Source: Labyrinthula sp. Ha
Taxonomy: Eukaryota; Sar; Bigyra; Labyrinthulida; Labyrinthulaceae
Length of the DNA: 64,000 bases
Direction: 5' to 3'
NCBI GenBank assembly: GCA_015227615.1
Contig: JAALGZ010000011.1
Coordinates: forward strand, 868,001-932,000
Made by a program: the position numbers and the translations under genes. Positions 34,025 to 45,010 of this stretch are shown one piece after another. The notes beneath the pieces were generated by a model, which was not told the DNA's origin, did not search any database, and saw only the letters and a list, made by a program, of their open reading frames with translations. Position 1 is the first letter of the stretch, and every line of letters begins with the position of its first letter.

Positions 34025-37000
34025 TTTTAGAAATTCTGGTATTTTGCTCTATTTATAGAGACGTGGAAACAGGATATCGGATGTAATTTTGTTTTGATGA
34101 TACAACAATATAAATAGACAAAAACTAGGTGTATGTTAATTTTTCGTGCTTTGTGTAATTTAACTGTTTAATTAAGTTCAAGAGTTTGGAATTTGCTGTT
34201 TAAGATATATTGTTTTTCATGGCTTAAACAGTGTTTTCTTCTTCGTATTAGATTTGAATGATATCTCATGATCATTTTTTATGGGTGCATTGAAACCTTT
34301 TTTCATAGAAATAGATAAAATAATTCATCATGAACAAGATACATAGTTTTGCGATTACTAATTATTTTGTATATTAATGTGAAGGATGTTAAATTAGCAT
34401 ATTAAATAGTAATGTTAAATAAGTCATAGTAGATTTATCTGTAATTGCTCATCGATATTTCTTATCAACCTCAAGAGTTATATAATATTCTTGGAAATTT
34501 AGCCATAACTAACTATTGACAGAAAATCCAACTATGAAAACAGCAAGAATCTAAAAGACTTAACGAATATAGGTATTGTTTAAAAGTGACGACTCATAAG
34601 AGTAATCAGACTTAGTTATTCATTTCTAAGGATAAATTAAACTTATATAAGAGCTATTTTGACAGTTTTGGAAATTTGACTTCGCCGCGTAAGAGTTATT
34701 TGTGTTTGATTACGCATTACCTAGCGTAAAACAGCCTGAGTCAAATTAGTACTTTAGCCTAGCGCTTCTTCCAGTTTCTCCAACTGATAGCTGAGTATCT
34801 GACTTCTCGAAGGTGTCTCCCGAGTAGGTATTTTTTTTTATTTATAAACAAGTCTCATATTTCTCATGATATTCAGAAAAAATTATATACTCTCCTCTTA
34901 CTTTAAAATTCATAGAGTACCTCCATAACTCATAAAACAGTGTAAACATAGCTTTACCATTGTTGTTCAGATATGGAAGAATACAAATCCTATGTTTTTT
35001 TCGGAAATTCTACCGCTAATGTCGTTTTCAGTCTATAATTAAGGCAAGTCCAAATATTCCGTTTGTTCTTATCGAAGCTCAATGAGATTGACTCTTTCGA
35101 TAAGCTTTGGCTCGTTTTTTGATTGCAAAGAAAATAGGGCTTACATGAGTAAACCCTAACCCCTCCACATTCTGCCCTTATACTCTAATTCTTCATGAAA
35201 TTGTCCCTGAGCATGGCTTTCTTTAACTTTACCCACTGAACTAAGATCTCTTTTAAGGCTTTTCTATAGTTATATTGCTATTCTGCTGCTACTGTCTAAG
35301 CTTCTGTTAATGGTATTAAGAAGTTATCCTAAAGTTATGTAGTTCTCTTAAATTTCTCAATCAGGTAATATGATGTAAGATATCGTCATATACGGAGTTT
35401 GCATTGGCAAAATGAGAATTAATTTCTATCATTAAGTTAAAAAATTCTGGTTACTTCATAGGGGAAGATACTGATTAAAATCCAGAATAAATCTTAGACC
35501 CTTAGCTTTATTCTGATCGTCATCAAGAAATTGAAGTTTCTGTTCTTTCTTGAACCTTACTATTTTTATTTGATTTTCATCGAAACATTAAACTAAACGT
35601 GGTAAATTCAATTATTATCAGTAAAATAATTACCGTCGTAAAGTAGTCACTAAATCATCAGTAATCATTACATATATCCCTAACACTTACTGGAAACCAT
35701 ATTAGTGAAGTAGAAACCAATTGAATTGATTTAGATAATGATTGATCAAAGTATTGAGCTTTTTCTCCTCTTTCACAAATAAAAACAAACAGACAGACTT
35801 ATTAACTAGCAAAATAGTCCACTGCTCCTATTAGTTAGATAATAAGAAGTATGTTCTTGGTTTCGGCAATGATAATAACCGATACGATTTGCTTATTGCT
35901 ACGACGCAGGGTATGTTTTTGAACGGGAAATCCTCTATTATTACGAATAATAAGTTTTTCTTCATTAATGTTTTTCCTCCTTCTGCGCTTAATTATATTT
36001 CTGAAGCGTGTAGATAAGACTGTAATTCCTGTACCAGGATGCTTGTAAGATTTGAGTGCGGGCATTATCCCATTGCATATAAAGTCTATTTCCAAGGTTG
36101 GAGAATTCAACCTTTTTGCCTTTTTCTTTTGTTCCATAGCAATATCTATTTAAAGAAAAAAATTGAATTTAAAAATTACAAAGGAAAACCCTCAAATACA
36201 ATTGAAGCATAGCCATCAAGTAGTGGCATTCTAATGTGGTGATGGTGAGCATTTAAATCAGGTCATATAGGATTTTAGTAAGGAATGTGACATAAAAATT
36301 AAATTCCAAGATTTAAAGGTTAATATTATCGTTAATTGCCTCTAGAAATTTCTACCGTATGTTTTCAAAAGCTGCATGAAGATATTAACCAGGTTTCTTT
36401 CAGAGAAGGTGGTAAAGGAGCTAGAGTAATGTTTTCATTATTTTTTTGTTCCCATTGTTAATAGCATGGCGTAGTTATTTATGAATGAACTGAGACTTCA
36501 GTTGTAATCGGACATCTAATTGCACTAAAAGTGGATTTAAATTTAGCACAACTAATACAAATTCATTTTTAGTGACCTATATCTTGGCATCAGCTGAGTA
36601 TGTTTTCACGAGTAACATTTCCTAGTAATAGGACATATTTATTTATATAGAAACTGCAAGTACATCATAATAAGTTAGTGTACTAGGAAATATTGTGTAA
36701 TTATAATAATATCGATAAAATAACTGATTTGTAAGAGTAAGCAAATGGGAAAGATATAGACAACTACATTTATACACATACAAAACAAAGAAATATAGCC
36801 TCTACACATGCTCCCGTTATATATATATAGCAAGTACAGTATTTTTTGTGGAATTACATTCAAATTCGTATTCTCTCTATTTTTTCAGGAACCACACCAA
36901 AATTTAGTAGGTCGATTAAGGATTGAGAGCTCCTGGTCAACTGTTTCTTAGCCCGACAGTTCCGCATATCATGATTTGCTATTTTGTCCGCATAGGGTTC

Positions 37001-40000
37001 TCTTATTTACTTCAAAATAGAATTAATTGGTATTTAATTTTTAATAATTTAATGACTGTTATGCAACTACTATTTCTTTCTATTCTACCATTTTTATTTG
37101 AAGTAGTTTTACATCAATGCACCATAAAGATTGTGCTCAATCTTAAATTCACATGTTAGGAAAGGTAATCTTACAGACAAAATTAAAATGGTAAAATCAA
37201 TTTGCAGCTATTATTTTTCTAACAGGTATTAAAATCTTCTTATCTATAGTACATAAATAAACTTTAATTCTAGAGTATAAATTTATATTTTAATTAATTA
37301 AGCTTGAATAGCTAAATCTGTTTCTATTGAAAATATTTGAAACCTATACCACAGCCATGAAAGGACCAACACAAAGTGGAAGCTTGAGGTTGTGATCGTG
37401 CAAAATAAGATACCCCAAATTTCAGGATTTTGCACAGATTCTTAAGGAATTATTAAATTGTTATTGCCATTTTATATATATTTGCTTATCTTATTGTGTT
37501 TAGCGTCCGTAGATTAGCATGTTTGTATAGGATCATAGAACTATGACATTCATTAGGAATAAAAGATTATCTTCTGTTCTCTATTAATTTTAATCATTGG
37601 GAGAGGGTATTTTGGTTTATAATATAGCCAACAATATTGTTTTGATGCAGGTTAGGTATGGTTAACTCAACATTTAGCACATGAAATATGTATTTTTATG
37701 GCATAAGTTCACGCAGTCCAAAGATATTTGAACCGGGAAGCATAGAAGCTCTTGGGTATACAAAAAAATTCTGATTCTAAATTCATCACAAGAAACCCCT
37801 TTCTTTCTGGTGTATATACGTCAGAAAACAGTAAGGTCTATTGCAAGAGTACCGTGTTTTGTGTAGCTGAGCATGAAGTGTATTCTATATAGTCCACATA
37901 GAAAACTTTTTTTTTCTATTGAATGAAATGTGATAGAATCTGCTAATTATTTATACCCATTGCTTTAGAAAAAATACTAGTGAACGTTACTTTTGTTATT
38001 TGTGTGTGTAAGCATAATTCCCATATGATTACAGTCAAGAAACTAGTTTGTACGTAATAAAGTACGGAACTCGTGTGGAAGCTATTCTATAGGAGGAATG
38101 GCACTGTTACTTATCAGTATACACTGAGAATAAACAATCATACTCTTAGTTAAGCAAAAGATGTATATCTGAGATAGAATAAACAAGTTTTCTCGAGTTA
38201 TTGCTAAGACTTGATATGCAATAAAGCCGTTGTTTAATCTGGCAGCAGTTCTTGTAAACCAACTTTAAGTCTTAAAATGATATTAACATCATAAGATTAT
38301 TTTCTTTTTTCCTTCATCGTTAACAGAAGAACAAATATTCTCATACTGTCTGAGTTTACAATTTGTCTAAGTTTGCTTAAATACTTAACTTTCATATGGT
38401 ACTTCCCTTTTCATATTCCTCTAATAAGACTTCTTGAACTTAACTGGTAATAGTGATTATATGAAGCATGTTTCAAGAAACACTACCCTTTCTTTATCGT
38501 TGAAAAACACTATTTCAAGTGTATGGAATACCACTTGAGTAAAGACCCTAGAGTTGATACATGGTAAAGAATATAACTCACTTCCAAATCGATATGTTGA
38601 ACTACTATAATGAACTACCTTACCTTAGGGTAATGTTGTTACTATAACTCATCCTTAAGCATAGACTTTGCTGATTATTCTTATACAGGTTTCTAAAATT
38701 TGTGATAGGTGACAGCCTTTACACTCATTGGTGGCACTTAAAATATATCTTTCTGAGTTACAAGATGCAAAATTCTTCTTTTCAATGACCCTTAGCATTC
38801 ATTTAGAAAAGAAAACAATACTAGGGTATCTAATCTAATGAAGATGTATCTATTCATAGCTTGAAATATTTATTTTTTTTCACGAATATATATACATCAC
38901 TATTGAGGCAGAATAAGTAATATTATTCTGATAGTTATATGCAAGTATTTATCTGTCACCAGCCTTTTACTTTCCGTACTGTCTTTTACCGACTAATAGT
39001 AGTCTTGCCCTTCTTTTACTCCACTGGTTAAGACAGAATGCAATGAAGTATAAAGAAAACTATACAGAGCTTGCAGTCTAAAGAAAAAAAAATAATTCTA
39101 TCTTGTTCTATCTGAAGAAATTATATTCGCCAACAGAAAAATAAATTATACCTGGAAAGTCTTATTTGTATACACTTGCCACATTATTTAAATATTCATT
39201 CTATAAATTAAGTATCTAATAACTTTTAAAGAACACTGACTTTTGTATTTTGTACAATATTATTTTAATATTTACATGCATTAAGAGTATTATTCTGACC
39301 TTTAATTCCCACTATGTATTAAAATAGGTTTTTGAAATGAAATGATAAATTCTTTATAGGACTTTCACAGGTAACGCAATATACTTTTATTTTTGATATA
39401 TTATAGTAGGCGTTCATGTTCTAATAACCTAGAATGTATATTGTAAATTTAAAGTTTATATTGAAGAAACATTTCTCCTTGTTTTATCCTATTCAACGGC
39501 AATTTAACTACCTAGAACTTCCCAGCTAAGAATCATAGACCTTTTACCATAAAAAATACAGGTATATATTAAACTCCTGCATAAATTTGAAACTTATATA
39601 TAGTAGTTAACAGGTTAATGTTTCAGTATTAGGTGCATGGATACCTCCAGGTACACAGGACAGCAATATGATAAATGTTCATCAGAGAATCTATACACAA
39701 TAAAAGGGAAAAGCTCTAAAGATAGACACTCTCCTGATTAGTGGCTAAGCTTGCCAACAATCTGTCATCATTTACTGTAATATATTTTATGGTCTATGGA
39801 CTTATTTTTCATTATATTTCATTACTTTTAACTTCTGCAGTAACTAGATCGAAGATCAGGCTGTGAAGTTGCCAGGAAAATGTCTTTAACATGTTTAGCA
39901 GTGTTCAATTAAAGGACGATAATATATTTCTTGGCAATTGTTGAGGTTTCCCATATTTTAAGTAAACTTCCAACTTATTAGCTAAAAGTAAAACCTATTT

Positions 40001-40843
40001 CATTTTCGCTTAAAAGGTATTCAACTTGAAGTTTGTACCCATCAATGTAAGCTAAGAGAAGTATTGTCATGGAAATGGGCGTAAATAAATGGATATTTCT
40101 AGTTCCTACATTGGAGTTCCTCTGCGATTTAAAAACTTCATTCATCTCCTTTAGATATCAATAATGTTTAGAATATACTCTTGTTTGCCGTTGATTTCGA
40201 GAGAGGTTTTAATTATCTATTAGAAGTTAGTTGTAATAATGAAACTTACCACTAAACAAATTATATTCGTTTTTGTTCTGATTATCAACGGGAAATATAT
40301 GACATATTCTCATGAGCTTATGTCCAGTTCACAAGTAATTAACATTCAGTATAAGCAATACTTGATCAAAATACTGTTGCCTAAATCTGAAACACTCAGT
40401 ACGAGACTTACAACTAAGTGGACAAAAACCAAAAAATCATTAATGCAAAATGTGTATATAACAAAAACTGAAAGGTGGTTGCAAAAATAATATTATTATA
40501 ATCTGATTAAAATAACTCTTAGTGAGATTAAAATTTTTTAAAGTTTTTGTTATACCTTTGTTTTCAGAAAAAATGAACTTCCTAAGGTATTGTCTTGTCC
40601 TGAATGGACTAAGGGTTTTCCTGATTTAGAAGTGAAACTGTCTCATTAGAGTATGATTTAGTATTTAAAATCTTACAATTTGTGAGTAACTTGGTAGTAT
40701 TATTAGTATTTGATACAGATATCAGTGAATGAGGGTCTGGTATATATCAATTCAGCTTTTGGAAGAACTGAAGCAATATAGGATTACTACGAATAATTTT
40801 AAAACAGCTGTGGTGAAAAACGCGAAAGGATTAGAATTGAACA
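34025..40843. other. 6.8-kb AT-rich desert, no supportable gene
   Basis: Two short frames were considered: 36137-35835 minus (100 codons, Lys/Arg-rich 'FRNIIKRRRRKNINEEK') and 40239-40490 plus (83 codons, hydrophobic N-terminus like a signal peptide). Neither has family support. No RNA gene or tandem array seen. Confidence 0.45.
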
Positions 40844-42615
40844 ATGTCTGCTATCTTCGAAGAACAGTATCATCGTTACCTTGATTTACATTTAGTCTGG
40901 ATAATTTTTCCATTTATGAGCTTTCTGAACAAGATTGCAAAGGTGATAATTTTTCTCCAGAGAATTGGAGAGACAAAGGACCTTCGACGATCTCACTGAC
41001 ACAAGAGAAAGATGGAAATTACAAAATACACTTAGAAAGTCTTTCTTCTCTGGTTCACCCGGAATCCTATCTTAAATCTACCTCTACACCACCTTCAGTA
41101 ACTTTCTGGACTTGGACAGAGAAACAGGTATGTTTAGAGCTTCAGTTCCCAAACATGACTTCCTTAGAGAAATTTACTACAGAGTTTAAATTAGCACAAA
41201 AGAAGATGGATGAAAAGCATTATTCAACAAAGCATATATGGTCTTATTACGATAGCACCAAGCTAGAAAGGGATTCCTCCACAGTAAAAACTGAGCTTGT
41301 GGAAAGAGAATTTACGAGTGAGGAAGATGATGAAACTCATTTGGATGAGGATTCAGAAAGTGACTGCAGCGAGATTAGCTTACCTTCCTATGGAAGTGAG
41401 ATAGAAGGATATATGAAAAATTCAACCGGAATTAAATTTCCATCACTCGAAGAACAGAAGAATATGTGGTACTGCGACAAATGTAGAACTCCCAACCCTA
41501 AGGATAAGGATACATGTGCCTCGTGCGATGCCGTCGCTGAGTTGAAAAAAGAAGCAGTTTCGAACGCAACCCCATCAAAGCAAGAAGAATCGGCGTCTCC
41601 CTTTCAATTTTCAGACGCTGCAGTACCTGATTCAAAACCCAGCTTTGACTTTTCTGCAAACAAGGAGCCTTCGTCTGGAGCATTTAGTTTTGGTGCAACC
41701 AGTTCCACATCTGCAAATCCAGCTCCTGCATTTAGTTTTTCTGCCACAAATGAAACCAAACACATATTTAAGGAGGAAGAACCAAAGGATACCGGAGCAT
41801 ATCCCCCGATGGAGACCATGAAAAAGGTCGAGCAAGTCTTTCCAGGGCAGCCCAACAAGAAGAGTGTATATCCCCCGGTTGAGACCATGAAGAAAGTAGA
41901 ACAAATAATTCCAGGCCAGACTAAGAGTTCAGGCGCATACCCCCCGATGGAAACCATGAAAAAGGTCGAGCAAATTGTACCAGGGCAACCAAAGAATAGT
42001 GGTGCATATCCCCCTATGGAAACTATGAAAAAAGTCGAGCAAGTAGTACCTGGACAAGACAGCAACAAACAAGAAAATGAAGTAAAAGAAGTGAACTCCT
42101 TATTTGGGAAAAGTATGAACCTGGGCACTACAGCTGGAGATCCCAAAACCTCAGCATTTTCATTTTCAAGCCCTGAAACCAAGGAACCATCTAAATCTCC
42201 TTTTTTTAATTTCAATTCCGCTGTGAAACCGGAGGCAAATTTATTTGCTAGCTCTACGACACCTAATGCAACCAGCAATGAACCCAAGGCTACGAATACT
42301 TTTGGTGCTGGCTCTTCTAGCAACTCCACTAATATGTTTGGAACGACTGAGCCGACAGCACAAGCGTTTAGTTTTTCCTCGTTTGGAGGGACGCAACGAA
42401 CTGCAACAGATAACAAGAAATCTACTTCATCATTTGGATCTGGATTTGGTAATTCAGGATTTGGCAGCAATTTTACAAAGTCCAATGAATCAAACGAAGG
42501 GGCTTTTTCAAGTTCTGCTCCTCAGGGTTTTTCAACCTTTAGCAATCTAGGAAAAGAAAACGGATCTTCGGGCTTTTCTTTCTCTTCCTTTTCAAACTCC
42601 GAGAAAAATAAATAA
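40844..42615 (+). CDS. FG-repeat nucleoporin with RanBP2-type zinc finger, 580 residues
   Basis: Two exons, 40844-40866 and 40896-42615. The 29-nt intron was placed because the long frame continues well upstream of its first ATG to a TTTAG acceptor, and the only clean start is an ATG with stops before it. Residues about 20-125 look like a PH-fold Ran-binding (or WH1) domain, ending 'FWTWTEKQVCLELQF' and 'TSLEKFTTEFKLAQ'. A RanBP2-type zinc finger follows: W199, C201, C204, N208, C215, C218. FG and FSFG motifs fill the C-terminal half ('PAPAFSFSA', 'SGFGNSGFGSNF', 'SGFSFSSFS'). Between them, residues about 309-396 hold four tandem ~22-residue units built on 'YPPMETMKKVEQ-x-x-PGQ'. This suits a nuclear-basket nucleoporin of the Nup50/Nup153 kind. 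The stop is 2 bp from the convergent Rrp6 stop. Confidence 0.88.
40867..40895 (+). other. 29-nt intron of the nucleoporin gene
   Basis: GTATCA...ATTTAG. Splicing joins 'MSAIFEE' in frame to 'LDNFSIYELSEQDCKG'. Confidence 0.78.
41797..42057 (+). repeat. Four tandem ~66-bp coding repeats (YPPMETMKKVEQ units)
   Basis: Four near-identical units inside the nucleoporin coding sequence, each encoding Y-P-P-(M/V)-E-T-M-K-K-V-E-Q-x-x-P-G-Q plus a variable 5-7 residue linker. Differences are mostly synonymous or in the linker. Confidence 0.9.
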
Positions 42616-42617
42616 AT

Positions 42618-44084
42618 TCATTTTATTGCAGCTGACAGGTCCCAATCATCCTCAATACCATCTGAAGTTAAGGTTAAATTGTCGTTATTATTTTTATCAA
42701 GTTGTATTTCATCGAGATCTAGTTTTGGTACACTTTTTCTAGTGGTAATGCCATGTTCCACAAAACTAGGACCTACCGGCTTTTCTTGCTTGAGGGAATT
42801 CATTAGCTGACTTGTTTCAGTTTCCTTCAAGTTTCTTAATACTTCCATGACAGCGACTCCATGCTTGAGAGTCACGAAAGGGGGAGGATGAATCAGATTT
42901 TGTAGCTCTACCAAAGATTCTGGGATTCCGTCATCATATATCTTCCAAATAAGCTTAATTGGAAGGATGTAATGCAAACCCTCGTCTAGGGTTCGTGCCA
43001 TGAGATCGCGCCACAAAAGGAGGCGGTCAAGAGACATGCAGAGCTGCTTCTTTGTTGCTGGAACATTCGAGTTTTCATTAAGAAATTTTCCAAACTTCAG
43101 GGCTTGCTTAAATAGAAGCTTTTCCATGCTAAGGATCTCTGGCTTAAAATATTGTTGCTTGGCTACTTCTTTACTTTCTAAGAATACGTTTTTAACGAAG
43201 TGGTTCTTGGGCTTTTCTGAAGCTAAGCCGAGCTGTAGCAATTCGGCGATCATTTTCTGGGCTATATAAATTAAATAGTGCGTATCTATTCTAGCATACT
43301 TGACCATTTGGGCTGACAATGGTCTAATCCTCCAATCGGCTAGCTGCAATGTTTTATTCGTGACTACTGAACAATGCTTCTTTAATAGATAAGAAAGTGA
43401 TTTAACTGGGTAGTTCAATTCCTTACAAGCTCTGAAGGTGTCAAACAGGTTAATTACGTGAATTCCAAAGTCTCGTTGCAACCATAAGACATCTCGATTT
43501 GCTCCATGAAACACCTTGATAATTTCAGAAGAAGCAAAAATAGGCGATAGGATGTGCATTTTCTTCCAAAGCTGCAAACAATCAACAATGTAGTCTTCCT
43601 CCAGAGTAGATATTTGCATAAGACACGTCATTCCAAGAAAACTGCGGTCGGAATTGTGTTCCAAATCCACAGCAATTATCTTTTGTGAGGACAGATTTTT
43701 TACCATAACATTCAAAGCCTCTTCAGTATGAACTAAAGCGAAAGGAGTGTCCTGTAAAATTTTTGGATAAGCACACTTCTCCATTTCAACGATTTCATCA
43801 ACAATAAAATTCAACTTATCCAAAAACACGCTTGAGCTATTTTCAAAAACTATATCCCAATGAAACTTCTTCCCATTCAACTTTGGTGTAAACTTTTCAA
43901 AAGAGTTATCAATTAAATCACAAAATCCATACTTCTCCTGTGGTTTCTCACTCAAACTTTCTTCATAAAACTTGCAATCTATTCTGGAAACCAACTTTTT
44001 AATTTTACTTTCCACAATTTTATTCTCTGCTTCTAACGGCTCAAAGTTTTTCAAGACATCCAAAATATTTCGTATCTCTTCCAT
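42618..44084 (-). CDS. RRP6: Nuclear exosome 3'-5' exoribonuclease Rrp6/EXOSC10
   Basis: DEDD-y exonuclease that trims and degrades nuclear RNA with the exosome. Motifs in order: ExoI 'IIAVDLEHNSDRSFLGMT' (Asp and Glu), then 'CLMQISTLEEDYIVD'; ExoII 'KVFHGANRDVLWLQRDFG' (Asp); 'QLADWRIRPLSAQM'; and ExoIII 'YARIDTHYLIYI' (Tyr and Asp). An HRDC domain follows ('LLLWRDLMARTLDEGLHY', 'ILPIKLIWKIYDD'). The 5' end is unresolved. The first ATG of the open frame is at 44084, used here, but the frame is open to 44159 and the sequence before that ATG looks like the end of the PMC2NT helix. A short first exon (ATG at 44233 to 44186) joined by a 26-nt intron ending TAG would keep frame. Convergent with the nucleoporin gene, 2 bp between stops. 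Confidence 0.92.
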   Translation of the reverse strand: MEEIRNILDVLKNFEPLEAENKIVESKIKKLVSRIDCKFYEESLSEKPQEKYGFCDLIDNSFEKFTPKLNGKKFHWDIVFENSSSVFLDKLNFIVDEIVEMEKCAYPKILQDTPFALVHTEEALNVMVKNLSSQKIIAVDLEHNSDRSFLGMTCLMQISTLEEDYIVDCLQLWKKMHILSPIFASSEIIKVFHGANRDVLWLQRDFGIHVINLFDTFRACKELNYPVKSLSYLLKKHCSVVTNKTLQLADWRIRPLSAQMVKYARIDTHYLIYIAQKMIAELLQLGLASEKPKNHFVKNVFLESKEVAKQQYFKPEILSMEKLLFKQALKFGKFLNENSNVPATKKQLCMSLDRLLLWRDLMARTLDEGLHYILPIKLIWKIYDDGIPESLVELQNLIHPPPFVTLKHGVAVMEVLRNLKETETSQLMNSLKQEKPVGPSFVEHGITTRKSVPKLDLDEIQLDKNNNDNLTLTSDGIEDDWDLSAAIK

Positions 44085-44281
44085 AGAAGCAACGAAACCA
44101 CAGACCAATGAAATCACGCAATTATCCTCATTAGCCAATGAAAATCTGCGTGTAAGAAACTATATCATTCCTCTCGTCTGTACACTTTAGAAAGGTAGAG
44201 TCTCGCAAAATAAAAGAACTGAGCAACTTCCATATATTAAATAATTTAGTTTCAATATCTATTGCTAAATTTCTTAAAAAT

Positions 44282-44824
44282 CTATTTTGCTGCGGCAGAA
44301 ATAGATTCAAATAAATACGGAAACTCGGTCTTAGCCTTGTTTCTAATAAAGGTACTAATAGGTTCAACCTCATTCTCTAACATTTCAACCTTTTCCTCAT
44401 CTTCCAAATGCTTAAAACCCTGAACCATCTTCCGTCCCTGGCATTTGGCACACTGGCAAACAAAAGGACTGTTCATATCCCATTCAGTACAGTTATAGTT
44501 AAAACTAAGTTCTTCACCTTCCTTAACATCTTTCAGTATAATAAACTTTGCCCTTTTTTCTTCAATTATTGCTGCGACATTGTTATTAGTACAGCTATGC
44601 GAGATACATTCCGCTCCATCGAAAGGTGAAACGTGCCTTGTTTCTGCTAACTGCAGGGTATGCATTGTAGGCTTGTCCACGACAGGTTCTTCAAATACAT
44701 GCAAAGTGGCGCCTGCCTTGAGCAATTTAGAGGCCACAGCTTTCTTTCCTACAATTGGATGATTGATTAAAGATATTGCGTTTTTTGTTATAAGTGTATT
44801 CATGGGTTGTTTAGGCTCGGTCAT
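44282..44824 (-). CDS. Short SET-domain protein with post-SET cysteine cluster, 180 residues
   Basis: Uninterrupted frame from a true ATG at 44824. The fold landmarks are those of SET lysine methyltransferases: 'GAECISHSCTNNNVAAII' corresponds to the N-H-S/C-x-x-N cofactor loop, 'FIILKDVKEGEELSFNYN' to the I-x-x-G-E-E-L-x-x-x-Y motif with the catalytic-site Tyr, and 'VCQCAKCQGRKMVQGF' to a post-SET zinc-binding cluster. The protein is short, with no additional domain. Small SET proteins of this kind are widespread in protists and their substrates are mostly unknown, so histone or non-histone targets cannot be decided. It lies head-away from the tRNA-Phe gene, 113 bp off. Confidence 0.85.
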   Translation of the reverse strand: MTEPKQPMNTLITKNAISLINHPIVGKKAVASKLLKAGATLHVFEEPVVDKPTMHTLQLAETRHVSPFDGAECISHSCTNNNVAAIIEEKRAKFIILKDVKEGEELSFNYNCTEWDMNSPFVCQCAKCQGRKMVQGFKHLEDEEKVEMLENEVEPISTFIRNKAKTEFPYLFESISAAAK

Positions 44825-44937
44825 CCTTCAAAGTCTTATCCGGGAATAAGTGCTTACTCCGCTTCGAATGTTCCTACTTGTTCTTGACGCACAGTAAGAA
44901 GCTTAATTTTTTTGTAAGTAGAGGGAAAGTGTCGAAA

Positions 44938-45010
44938 GCGAGCATAGCTCAGTTGGGAGAGCGCACGACTGAAGATCGTGAGGTCACTAGTTCGATCCTG
45001 GTTGCTCGCG
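44938..45010 (+). tRNA. tRNA-Phe (anticodon GAA)
   Basis: Complete class I cloverleaf: acceptor GCGAGCA with TGCTCGC, D-arm GCTC-AGTTGGGA-GAGC, anticodon stem CACGA/TCGTG with loop CTGAAGA (GAA at 44971-44973), T-arm ACTAG-TTCGATC-CTGGT. No intron and no encoded CCA. The base after the acceptor stem (45010) is G, whereas cytosolic tRNA-Phe normally carries A there. Confidence 0.94.

Noticed and set aside
35835-36137. 100-codon Lys/Arg-rich minus frame
   Set aside because: True ATG and basic composition, but no family match and isolated in a desert; too weak to call.
41604-42485. 293-codon minus-strand frame opposite the nucleoporin
   Set aside because: Antisense shadow of the zinc-finger, repeat and FG regions; composition mirrors the repeats and no start context or domain is present.
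44186-44233. Possible first exon of Rrp6
   Set aside because: Frame-compatible with a 26-nt intron, but that intron starts GTG, unlike the other introns in the window, so it is mentioned only as an alternative 5' end.
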